From positions 1-32,911 of the forward strand of contig DAOWBV010000004.1 in the NCBI GenBank assembly GCA_030633885.1: a DNA stretch of 32,911 nt. The letters are read 5' to 3'. The position numbers and the translations under genes were made by a program. Of this stretch, positions 27,095-32,911 are shown piece by piece (the first letter of the stretch is position 1; the number at the start of each line of letters is the position of its first letter). Origin of the DNA: Planctomycetota bacterium. GTDB lineage: Bacteria; Planctomycetota; MHYJ01; JACQXL01; CAKKQI01. Under the pieces are notes generated by a model that ran no database searches, was not told the DNA's origin, and was given only the letters and a program-made list of their open reading frames with translations.

Positions 27095-27225
27095 CTGTTA
27101 GAAGTATAAATAAATATCAACTCTAAGGAGTTCGCTTCGCGGTCCCTTTGGGTTTGAGTTCCATGTTTCCGGCTTTTTGTAACTCAAACCCTTAGTTTTG
27201 ATTTATATTTTTTGCAAGCTAACAG
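27095..27225. repeat. Imperfect nested inverted repeat upstream of the HD hydrolase
   Basis: Four pairs of arms lie in nested order: CTGTTAG/CTAACAG (27095-27101, 27219-27225), TATAAAT/ATTTATA (27105-27111, 27201-27207), CTAAGG/CCTTAG (27123-27128, 27190-27195) and GGGTTTGAGTT/AACTCAAACCC (27150-27160, 27181-27191). The whole could fold into a long hairpin ending 12 bases before the ATG at 27238. It may be an untranslated leader structure or another small element. Confidence 0.5.
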
Positions 27226-27237
27226 GATGGAAACTCA

Positions 27238-28773
27238 ATGTTTTTTTTCGGTAAGAAAAAATTAAGAAGGGTTCAACCGGGCAAATCTAGAGTGGTCTCT
27301 CAAACAGAGGATCAGGCCGCGACCCGGGAGTGGTTTACCTATATTCTGGTCGGGATCCTGTTTTCGTTGATTATTATCAGTACTCTGGGTTTCGGGTATC
27401 TTCGATCGGCTGAGCATATCTTATCGGTTACAATCGTCTCCACCCTGGCCGTTTTTTTGATGATCTTTGCTTTGTGGATACTTCACCCAAAGTTATTTTC
27501 TTCGCCGATCAAGTTATTTTTCTTTGGCGTGATATCAGTTTCGCTGGTGGCGCTCGTGGAAGTATTCTTAAGATTCGGTTGGCCGCTTTATCTCCTGCCG
27601 GTCGTATTAACATCGATGATCATTACCATCGGGTACTCTCAACAGCTGGCCGTGATTAATCTGTTTTTTCAGATCTTTGTTATCTGGTTGCTGATCGATG
27701 ATAAGCATTTTGCTAAAGTGATCATTCATTTTCCGGCGGCCATGCTGGTTATCCTGGGTTTAACGGAATTGCGGACCCGGTCAAAATTGATCCGGTTGGG
27801 CGCCCTGGCCGGGGTGGTTACCTTACTGATGGTTCTGATGAAAATAGTCTTTCTCGATGTCGGGTTGCAAGAGTTTTTTAATAACATTAGAGTTCAACCA
27901 TTTGAGAATTCATGGACCAAAAAACTTATTTTATCTTTCATCAACGGTTTAGTCTCTGGTTTCATTGTTCTGGGTGTCTTGCCGTTCATTGAGAAGTGGT
28001 TCGGGGTATTGACCGATCTCAGTTTGCTGGAACTGACCGATATGAACCAGCCTTTATTGAGGAAACTTTATCTGGAAGCGCCGGGTACGTACCATCATTC
28101 ATTGCGGGTCGGTAATCTGGCCGAGGCCGCCGCCCGGGCGATCAGGGCGAACTCTCTGCTCGTGCGGGTCGGGGCTTATTTTCATGACATCGGTAAGTTG
28201 AACAAACCCGAATACTTTGTCGAAAACGAGGTGGAGGCGAACAGTAAGCATAAAAACCTATCTCCGATGATGAGTACCCTGGTTATTACGGCTCACGTCA
28301 AGGACGGCCTGGAATTCGCGAAATATCACCGATTACCATCGCGTATTTTTGATTTTGTCGAACAGCATCACGGTAATTCCGTGGTCAAATATTTTTATCA
28401 CGAAGCGAAAGAAAAAAACAATCATAATGATAACGAAGACCGGGTCGCTCCGGAATCTTTCCGGTACAGCGGACCCAAGCCACAGACTAAAGAAACGGCC
28501 ATTGTTTTACTGGCTGACTCCGTGGAAGCAGCTTCCCGGGCGTTATCAAGCGTTACCCCGGCCAAACTCAAAGGTCTGGTTCATGACATTATTATGTCCA
28601 AGCTTTTAGACGGTCAGTTGGACCAGAGCAATATAACGATGAGTGAACTGAAAACGATTGAAAACACTTTTACCCGTGGCTTGGCCGGTGTTTTTCACGC
28701 CCGGATCAAATATCCCGAGGAAAACGGTCAGGCAGAGACGAATCACAAAAAATCTAAATCAGAATCAGCATGA
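27238..28773 (+). CDS. PgpH-like 7TM-HD phosphohydrolase, probable c-di-AMP phosphodiesterase
   Basis: The 511-residue membrane protein has hydrophobic helices in residues about 35-250 (7TM_7TMR_HD region), then a cytosolic HD domain. His316-Asp317 in AYFHDIGKLNKPEY is the metal-binding motif; YHHSLRVGN precedes it and VEQHHG follows. Typical PgpH proteins are near 700 residues because of an extracellular HDED domain between the first helix and the rest. That domain is absent here. PgpH enzymes hydrolyse c-di-AMP. The gene order pgpH-ybeY is conserved in many bacteria and supports the call. Its stop overlaps the ybeY start (ATGA). AGGATGG lies about 7-10 bases before the ATG. Confidence 0.8.
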   Translation: MFFFGKKKLRRVQPGKSRVVSQTEDQAATREWFTYILVGILFSLIIISTLGFGYLRSAEHILSVTIVSTLAVFLMIFALWILHPKLFSSPIKLFFFGVISVSLVALVEVFLRFGWPLYLLPVVLTSMIITIGYSQQLAVINLFFQIFVIWLLIDDKHFAKVIIHFPAAMLVILGLTELRTRSKLIRLGALAGVVTLLMVLMKIVFLDVGLQEFFNNIRVQPFENSWTKKLILSFINGLVSGFIVLGVLPFIEKWFGVLTDLSLLELTDMNQPLLRKLYLEAPGTYHHSLRVGNLAEAAARAIRANSLLVRVGAYFHDIGKLNKPEYFVENEVEANSKHKNLSPMMSTLVITAHVKDGLEFAKYHRLPSRIFDFVEQHHGNSVVKYFYHEAKEKNNHNDNEDRVAPESFRYSGPKPQTKETAIVLLADSVEAASRALSSVTPAKLKGLVHDIIMSKLLDGQLDQSNITMSELKTIENTFTRGLAGVFHARIKYPEENGQAETNHKKSKSESA

Positions 28774-29207
28774 TAAGTATTAATGCCAGCCAGTCTTTTC
28801 GTCGGATCCTGCCGGTCGAAACCCGCCTGATCAAAAAAGTTCTGCAATCTGTACTCAAGGAACACAAACATGCCCGGTTTGATCTCAGTCTGGCGCTGGT
28901 TGACAACCGGACCATCAGGAAATTAAATCGGCGCTACTTGAAACACAACCGGATAACGGACGTGATTGCTTTTCCGCTGATGGATGATGGGATGAACGGA
29001 GATAAAGTGTTAGGTGAGATCGTTGTTTCCGTCGAAAAAGCCGTTCCGGAGGCGCGTCGGCGGAAGATCACTGTCCGGCAGGAGCTGCTGCTTTATTGCG
29101 TTCACGGTTTGTTGCATCTGTTAGGTTATGATGATGGAAGTCCGCGGGCTCGTCGGCGGATGGAAAAAAAACAAGCTGCGATTCTAAGCAAATATGCGTT
29201 TAAGTAG
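28770..29207 (+). CDS. ybeY: Endoribonuclease YbeY, with substituted metal ligand
   Basis: YbeY is a single-strand RNase that helps 16S rRNA maturation and ribosome quality control. The 145-residue protein shows family landmarks: NRTIRKLNRRYLKHNRITDV split as a helix pair, VIAFPL, LGEIVVS and the metal site HGLLHLLGYDD. The consensus is HGxLHLxGYDH. His112 and His116 are kept, but the third ligand is Asp122 (bases 29133-29135) instead of His. Asp can bind metal, so activity may persist. ATG overlaps the preceding stop by four bases, giving translational coupling with the HD hydrolase gene. Confidence 0.9.
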   Translation: MISINASQSFRRILPVETRLIKKVLQSVLKEHKHARFDLSLALVDNRTIRKLNRRYLKHNRITDVIAFPLMDDGMNGDKVLGEIVVSVEKAVPEARRRKITVRQELLLYCVHGLLHLLGYDDGSPRARRRMEKKQAAILSKYAFK

Positions 29208-29418
29208 TGATGTCTTAGAAAAACATGCCGACCATACCAACGCTTTTATCGGCGATGCCGGAGCCAGTATTTTCTACAAATATCTTTCCGGAAAAGAAAG
29301 GCAGAAATCCTTGGTTTTATCGACAGCCTTAACTATCCTGCCGGACCTGGATACTTTATTTTTTAAGATGGATACCTTAAAAATTACCTGTTTTAAAGTC
29401 CATGATACGGCCCACTGA
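29194..29418 (+). pseudogene. Truncated metal-dependent hydrolase (YdjM-like) relic
   Basis: The 74-codon frame begins 14 bases inside ybeY without a Shine-Dalgarno. Its text resembles the N-terminus of membrane-bound metal-dependent hydrolases (YdjM/DUF457 type): a degraded 'THALIG' start (HTNAFIGDAGAS), then LPDLDTLFF, then HDTAH where the family has HRGxTHS. It stops exactly there, before most of the protein. Only 13 bases separate it from the end of rpmH on the other strand, so the missing two-thirds cannot be nearby. A non-functional remnant is likely. Confidence 0.4.
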
Positions 29419-29431
29419 TAAAACTGTTTTT

Positions 29432-29575
29432 TTATTCGTCGCTGGCCGTTAATTTCCAGGCTTTTTTTGCCCGGCGTCGTTTCAGTATTTTCCGCCCGCC
29501 TTTGGTTTTCATTCTTTTCCTGAATCCGTGTTTCTTTTTCCGACGACGAGTGTTAGGACGATAGGTAATACTCAT
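29432..29575 (-). CDS. rpmH: 50S ribosomal protein L34
   Basis: This 47-residue gene is easily missed. The translated protein, [20 protein letters not shown] and so on, carries the L34 signature TYxPNxRRRxKxHGFRxRMxT and the [12 protein letters not shown] tail. Shine-Dalgarno AGGAG lies 9-13 bases upstream of the ATG. In most bacteria rpmH is followed by rnpA and sits near the replication origin; here neither is present, and downstream lies the truncated hydrolase relic in convergent orientation. It is the last gene of a minus-strand transcript that begins with the tRNAs. Confidence 0.93.
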   Translation of the reverse strand: MSITYRPNTRRRKKKHGFRKRMKTKGGRKILKRRRAKKAWKLTASDE

Positions 29576-29672
29576 AGCGCTTACTCCTATAAAAATTTTA
29601 TAACTTAAATCTTATAAATTATATTTTACGCGGGGAGGGAGCCGAATCCGGCACCCCGGCAAAATACGATTA

Positions 29673-29754
29673 TGGGCGAGAGAGGATTCGAACCTCCATC
29701 CTTTTCAGGACCAGATCCTAAGTCTGGCGCGTCTGCCAGTTCCGCCACTCGCCC
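29673..29754 (-). tRNA. tRNA-Leu (UAG anticodon)
   Basis: The acceptor arm GGGCGAG pairs with CTCGCCC. The anticodon stem CCAGA/TCTGG has loop CTTAGGA, giving anticodon TAG (reads CUA and related Leu codons). The long variable arm (TCCTGAAAAGGA) is typical of class II tRNA. The T arm GGAGG-TTCGAAT-CCTCT closes well. CCA is not encoded. Confidence 0.93.
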
Positions 29755-29782
29755 GTAATTAACGGGATACGATAAATCGAGC

Positions 29783-29855
29783 TACCCCCGGCAGGACTCG
29801 AACCTGCAGCCACCGGATTAGAAATCAGGTGCTCTATCCATTGAGCTACGGGGGC
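29783..29855 (-). tRNA. tRNA-Arg (UCU anticodon)
   Basis: The acceptor GCCCCCG pairs with CGGGGGT (G-U at position 1-72). The D arm is normal and the T arm GCAGG-TTCGAGT-CCTGC is complete. The anticodon loop is TTTCTAA, anticodon TCT. The anticodon stem CCTGA/TCCGG has one U-C mismatch (29-41). CCA is not encoded. Confidence 0.88.
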
Positions 29856-29857
29856 GT

Positions 29858-30088
29858 AGATAATAAGTCCTTTTCCCTAAAGCTTTTGTTTTATCCATTG
29901 TCAACCGGAGGCTGATCCCTGCCTGACCGGCAGGCAGGCGCCTTCGGCGGAAGCTACGGGAGCCTGACTTTGATCGACTTACCCGTAGACCGCGACCCTG
30001 TGTGCGACTAAGGGCGCATAAATAAATCATCCCTTAGATAGGACTGCGTTAACAGGCCTATACTACGGGGGTTAATCAGGTGTAAAAA
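29858..30088. repeat. Spacer with tRNA 5'-end fragments and short palindromes
   Basis: No intact gene is seen. Bases 30006-30024 repeat the minus-strand tRNA-Lys 5' end and its upstream A/T run. CTACGGGGG at 30063-30071 and GCTACGGGAGC near 29953 resemble the tRNA-Arg 5' end. A GC-rich hairpin CCTGCCTG/CAGGCAGG (29918-29925, 29931-29938) is followed by CGCC-TTC-GGCG. These may be relics of tandem duplicated tRNA genes. Confidence 0.5.
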
Positions 30089-30162
30089 TACGCCCTGTAG
30101 GATTTGAACATACGGCCAGCTGATTAAGAATCAGCTGCTCTACCAGGCTGAGCTAAGGGCGC
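30089..30162 (-). tRNA. tRNA-Lys (CUU anticodon)
   Basis: The acceptor GCGCCCT pairs with AGGGCGT (G-U first pair). The anticodon stem GCTGA/TCAGC encloses loop TTCTTAA, anticodon CTT (Lys, AAG codons). The T arm GTATG-TTCAAAT-CCTAC has one U-C mismatch. CCA is not encoded. It is the first tRNA in the minus-strand transcript. Confidence 0.9.
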
Positions 30163-30190
30163 ATAAATATTTAACTAAATACTCCCTTAG

Positions 30191-30212
30191 GATCCCGACA
30201 TCCGTCGGGATC
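30191..30212. repeat. Palindrome with GATCCCGAC/GTCGGGATC arms
   Basis: Perfect 9-base arms (30191-30199, 30204-30212) with a 4-base loop. With flanking CTTAG/CTAAG it extends to a 13-14 bp stem with one bulge. No T run follows on either strand, so it is a repeat or structural element in the tRNA leader rather than a terminator. Confidence 0.5.
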
Positions 30213-30229
30213 TAAGAATCCCATCAGTT

Positions 30230-30252
30230 TATGCCTCGCTATCGCTCGCATA
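30230..30252. repeat. Short palindrome TATGC...GCATA
   Basis: Bases about 30230-30252 hold TATGC and GCATA around a repeated CTCGCT/GCTCGC core. It lies in the tRNA leader region and is of unknown function. Confidence 0.35.
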
Positions 30253-30269
30253 ATCCTGTGGGCTTCTAA

Positions 30270-30283
30270 GACTAAGGGCGCAT
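30270..30283 (-). repeat. Isolated tRNA-Lys 5'-end repeat
   Basis: GACTAAGGGCGCAT (plus strand) matches bases 30006-30019 exactly and overlaps the CTAAGGGCGCAT of the true tRNA-Lys (30153-30164). It starts just after the predicted start of the tRNA transcript. No tRNA body follows it. Confidence 0.55.
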
Positions 30284-30293
30284 TAAAAGAGAA

Positions 30294-30322
30294 AGTTTAG
30301 CATACAAGTTGGATTTTTGCAA
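30294..30322 (-). promoter_or_regulatory. Promoter of the tRNA-rpmH transcript
   Basis: On the minus strand, TTGCAA (30322-30317), a 17-base spacer and TAAACT (30299-30294) are found, with TGC in front of the -10 (extended -10). Transcription would run through tRNA-Lys, tRNA-Arg, tRNA-Leu and rpmH. Confidence 0.5.
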
Positions 30323-30366
30323 TAAAAAAGTAGAGGGATGGGTACACCGTAAATGTCTAAAAAAAC

Positions 30367-30395
30367 TTGACTTAAAGCGTTTTTTCTTTTATAGT
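30367..30395 (+). promoter_or_regulatory. Promoter of the partner-switch operon
   Basis: TTGACT (30367-30372), a 17-base spacer and TATAGT (30390-30395) differ from consensus by one base each. The start near 30402 leaves a 20-base leader, with TAGGA shortly before the ATG at 30422. Confidence 0.65.
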
Positions 30396-30421
30396 TAGAA
30401 ATTAAATTTTAAATAGGAATC

Positions 30422-32092
30422 ATGGCAAAAAGATATCCGCCCGGACCACAAAAAAGGTCCATCAGTATTCGCGTCCCGGCCAAAAAAACGCATTCCGGGG
30501 AAAGTAATGTCATCAAGGCGATCAGTATTCCCCGGGGACGATCGTCTCAGGAAGACGATCTCCGGCTGAAACCACGGGGCGCGTCTTTAAAAACAAAATT
30601 CGCTCTTTTTACCGCCCTGGCGATCACGATTGCCACTCTGATCCTCGTGGTGACGGCTTATCTGGCTGTTAAGCATCAGGTGGAAACGCAAATTAATGAT
30701 GGGGGTATTCGGGTAGTTAAGCTTTTTGCCGCTTTTGATTTTTCTTTCTGGGAGGACCTGAAAGCAAAAGGTAAAAATCCGTTTAGTAATATTATCGGCG
30801 TGAACGCGGAAGAAATGGGGATTGAAATCCCGTCGATTTTGAATCTGATTATTACGGATAAGAACAAGTATTCGATCGTTGGTATGAATGAGGTGGCCAT
30901 CCAGTTGGAAGATTCCCGTTCTTTAATGAAAACAAAGGATAATATTAAAATCAACGAGGGGTTGTACCGGGAAAGTATCTCCGGTCTAAAAATAAGGACT
31001 CGTTCATACCAGAAGCCGATCATGTCTCAAGACGGGGAATTACAGGGTTACGTGATCTTGTTTCTTTCCGCCAAGAAAATCGATGAGATTTTAAATGAAA
31101 TATTGATTTCGTTTTTGGGGCCGGCCTGTTTGGCGATCATTCTGGGGGCTTTACTGGGACTTTTCATGGCCGGCCAGGTGACCCGGTCAGTAAAAACTTT
31201 AATGGCGGATATGGAGATGGTCAGTCGGGGTGATCTGGCTCATCAGTCTCACGCGTACAGCAGTGACGAAATTGGTGTTTTGACGGTGACTTTTAACCGG
31301 ATGACTAAAAGTCTTCAGCTGGCGCGTGAAAAAGAGATTGAAGCCAAGGCCCTGGAGCGAGAGTTGGAATTGGCCCACGAAGTTCAATCAAATTTGTTGC
31401 CGAAAAAAATACCCGCTATCCCGGGTTATGATATCAGTGCTTTTTACCGGTCCAGTCACGAAGTCGGGGGCGATTATTACGATATTATCCAAGTTGATGA
31501 AAATAACATCGGGATTATCGTGGCCGATGTGGCCGGGAAAGGGATTCCCGGTTCGATGCTGATGACGATGACCCGGAGTCTGGTGCGGATGGAAGCGACC
31601 CGGAATCTTTCGCCGGCCGACACCCTGAGCAAAGTGAATCGTATTTTGGCCGCTGATATCAGGCGGGGCATGTTTGTCACGGCCATGTATTTGATCATGA
31701 ATATTAAAGCCCGAACGATTCTGGTGAGCAGCGCCGGGCACAATCCGTTGATCATCTGGCGTCATAGCCGGCGGGGTTATGAATTATTTAATCCGAACGG
31801 GATCGCGCTCGGGTTTGACCGCGGGCCGGTTTTTGAGCGGACCGTGAAAGAACAGCTGATTCAACTGGCTCCCGGTGATCGTTTTGTGTCTTATACTGAC
31901 GGGGTGGTGGAAGCGATGAACCCCCGGGATGAAGAATTCGGGAGTGAGCGTTTTTATAAGTTAGTCGGCCAATTGACGAATTACCCTTCGAAGGTATTTA
32001 TCGACCAGACGATCAAAGTTCTGGATAACTACAAGGGATCGGCGCCCCAACACGATGATATTACTTTGGTTTCCGTCCGAGTAACGGCTTAA
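30422..32092 (+). CDS. HAMP-SpoIIE (RsbU-type) serine phosphatase
   Basis: The 556-residue protein is a membrane-bound PP2C-type phosphatase that activates a STAS antagonist by removing phosphate from it. An N-terminal basic tail is followed by a transmembrane helix (about 60-82), a sensing domain (about 85-225), a second helix (about 230-252) and a HAMP linker (about 253-305, GDLAHQSHAYSSDEIGVLTVTFNRM). Next comes a coiled-coil-like ELELAHEVQ segment and the catalytic SpoIIE domain with metal-binding acids in GGDYYDI, VADVAGKG and HDDITLV. The next two genes are the kinase and antagonist expected as partners. Start ATG 30422 has TAGGA upstream. Confidence 0.92.
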   Translation: MAKRYPPGPQKRSISIRVPAKKTHSGESNVIKAISIPRGRSSQEDDLRLKPRGASLKTKFALFTALAITIATLILVVTAYLAVKHQVETQINDGGIRVVKLFAAFDFSFWEDLKAKGKNPFSNIIGVNAEEMGIEIPSILNLIITDKNKYSIVGMNEVAIQLEDSRSLMKTKDNIKINEGLYRESISGLKIRTRSYQKPIMSQDGELQGYVILFLSAKKIDEILNEILISFLGPACLAIILGALLGLFMAGQVTRSVKTLMADMEMVSRGDLAHQSHAYSSDEIGVLTVTFNRMTKSLQLAREKEIEAKALERELELAHEVQSNLLPKKIPAIPGYDISAFYRSSHEVGGDYYDIIQVDENNIGIIVADVAGKGIPGSMLMTMTRSLVRMEATRNLSPADTLSKVNRILAADIRRGMFVTAMYLIMNIKARTILVSSAGHNPLIIWRHSRRGYELFNPNGIALGFDRGPVFERTVKEQLIQLAPGDRFVSYTDGVVEAMNPRDEEFGSERFYKLVGQLTNYPSKVFIDQTIKVLDNYKGSAPQHDDITLVSVRVTA

Positions 32093-32118
32093 GCAAAAAT
32101 GTTTAAGGAGTTTTGGAT

Positions 32119-32532
32119 ATGTTGCACGAAAGACTTTCGATTACCAGCGAGATGAAATTCCTGGATCTGGTCAGGAACGTTATGCAGAAATCTATCCGAA
32201 AAAGTAAATTATCCGACAATCATGAGAACAAAATGGTCTTGGCCGTGGATGAAGCGATCAGTAACGTTATTGAGCACGCTTATGAATTGCAGAAAAACAA
32301 ATTCATTGATATTCAAATCAGCAGTGATGACCAAAGATTTCAGGTGACCATTGAGCATAAAGGTAAAAGTTTCGATCCCAAATCAATGACGAATCCGAAT
32401 ATCAGAGAAAACATTCGGCAGGGTAAAAAAAGAGGCCTGGGGATATTCCTGATCCGGCAGACTATGGACGAAGTAAAATATTCATTTAAGAATGGACAAA
32501 ATAAATTAATTTTGATTAAATATATAACTTAA
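32119..32532 (+). CDS. Anti-sigma-type serine kinase (RsbW/SpoIIAB-like ATPase)
   Basis: The 137-residue GHKL ATPase-fold kinase has an N box DEAISNVIEHAY, a G1-like segment KGKSFDP and GLGIFLIRQTMDEV. Such proteins phosphorylate a STAS partner and hold a sigma factor or other output. I place the start at ATG 32119. AAGGAG (32105-32110) is 8 bases upstream of it, but only 2 bases from the upstream TTG (32113). It lies 26 bases after the phosphatase gene and 64 before the STAS gene. Confidence 0.9.
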   Translation: MLHERLSITSEMKFLDLVRNVMQKSIRKSKLSDNHENKMVLAVDEAISNVIEHAYELQKNKFIDIQISSDDQRFQVTIEHKGKSFDPKSMTNPNIRENIRQGKKRGLGIFLIRQTMDEVKYSFKNGQNKLILIKYIT

Positions 32533-32538
32533 TGAACC

Positions 32539-32574
32539 CCGTAGAAATTTACATCGAGTTTGATACCCGCGGGG
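32539..32574 (+). promoter_or_regulatory. Possible hairpin between kinase and STAS genes
   Basis: ACCCCG and CGGGGT flank about 30 bases ahead of two tandem AGGAG-like purine runs and the STAS ATG. It may tune relative expression of the antagonist; the stem is short. Confidence 0.25.
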
Positions 32575-32596
32575 TAAAGGAGAAAGGAGTAACTTC

Positions 32597-32911
32597 ATGG
32601 CTGATTTTAAAATTAACTCACAGAAACTTCAAAATGGAATAGTGGCCATTACGGTCAAAGGGTTCCTGGATGCTTACACTTACGGTGAATTAGAGCAAAC
32701 GATTCAGGATTTTTTCAATCAAAATCTGTACCGGTTTATTGTTGATCTTGCGCAGGTTGATTATATCAGCAGTGCTGGAGCCGGCGTTTTTATCGGGGCC
32801 ATTGGTTTGGCTCAGGAAAACAAAGGTAATATTGTGATCATCCGCCCGAAACCGAATGTGAAGGAAGTTTTTGATCTGCTCGGTCTTTCCCAAATATTCA
32901 CCATCGCTGGC
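32597..32911 (+). CDS. STAS anti-sigma factor antagonist (3' end outside window)
   Basis: The first 105 residues of a SpoIIAA/RsbV-like protein are present. The substrate site aligns as YISSAGAGVF (Ser58 and Ser59), where canonical members have DSSG or DSTG; Ser59 is the likely phosphosite and the usual Asp before it is Ser58. The kinase above would phosphorylate it and the SpoIIE protein would dephosphorylate it. AAGGAG lies a few bases before the ATG. The frame is open at the window end. Confidence 0.9.
   Translation, partial: MADFKINSQKLQNGIVAITVKGFLDAYTYGELEQTIQDFFNQNLYRFIVDLAQVDYISSAGAGVFIGAIGLAQENKGNIVIIRPKPNVKEVFDLLGLSQIFTIAG

Noticed and set aside
29641-29672. Possible extra tRNA 3' fragment after tRNA-Leu
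   Set aside because: GAATCC resembles a T loop but the stems do not pair as a tRNA.
29818-30030. Minus-strand 70-codon frame over the tRNA region
   Set aside because: Covers part of tRNA-Arg and palindromic spacer; its translation is low-complexity and not protein-like.
30006-30283. CRISPR array in the tRNA spacer
   Set aside because: Only three short copies at uneven spacing, all matching a tRNA 5' end; no cas genes.
32113-32118. TTG start for the RsbW-type kinase
   Set aside because: Only 2 bases from the Shine-Dalgarno; the ATG at 32119 has proper 8-base spacing.

Overview
The window looks like a chromosomal segment of a Gram-negative-type bacterium. It carries Lnt for lipoprotein N-acylation, a Wzy/WaaL-like glycan ligase, and signal-peptide TPR proteins. 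The mix of TPR-DUF3857 transglutaminase-like proteins, tandem DUF35 zinc-ribbon/OB proteins, a DUF2851 protein, an adenylate cyclase-AAA-TPR giant and an RsbU/RsbW/RsbV-type switch is typical of uncultivated lineages known mostly from metagenomes. No rRNA or clear taxon marker is present, so I do not name a phylum.

Layout. Bases 3-6329: two tandem, related TPR-DUF3857-transglutaminase proteins; the first is cut by the window start and the second has lost its catalytic triad. Bases 6410-7948 (-): lnt. Bases 7954-8020: two back-to-back consensus promoters sharing an inverted repeat. Bases 8226-8412: a decayed GAF/HD-GYP relic. Bases 8409-10191: two DUF35 proteins and a stand-alone MshEN (c-di-GMP receptor type) protein. 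Bases 10399-13394: a DUF2520 dehydrogenase-like protein, shikimate kinase and a DUF2851 protein. Bases 13583-17347: adenylate cyclase-AAA-TPR. Bases 17403-23812 (-): recG, polysaccharide deacetylase, formyltransferase and O-antigen-ligase-like gene in one tightly packed unit. Bases 24133-26964: uvrA, bracketed by two inverted copies of a MITE-like element. Bases 27238-29207: a short PgpH-type HD phosphohydrolase and ybeY. Bases 29194-29418: a truncated hydrolase relic. Bases 29432-30299 (-): rpmH, three tRNAs (Leu, Arg, Lys), repeated tRNA 5'-end fragments and a promoter. Bases 30422 to the end: a SpoIIE-type phosphatase, an RsbW-type kinase and a STAS antagonist (partner switching), the last cut by the window end.

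Together. Several genes belong to nucleotide second-messenger signalling: a predicted cAMP synthase, a predicted c-di-GMP receptor, a relic of a likely c-di-GMP phosphodiesterase and a probable c-di-AMP phosphodiesterase. The recG-ligase unit couples DNA repair with envelope glycan genes, and its two middle genes are AT-rich and look acquired. The most unusual item is the pair of about 130-150 bp elements around uvrA. One copy supplies the uvrA stop codon; the end of the other may supply the -35 box for recG. No complete new defence or mobile system was found.
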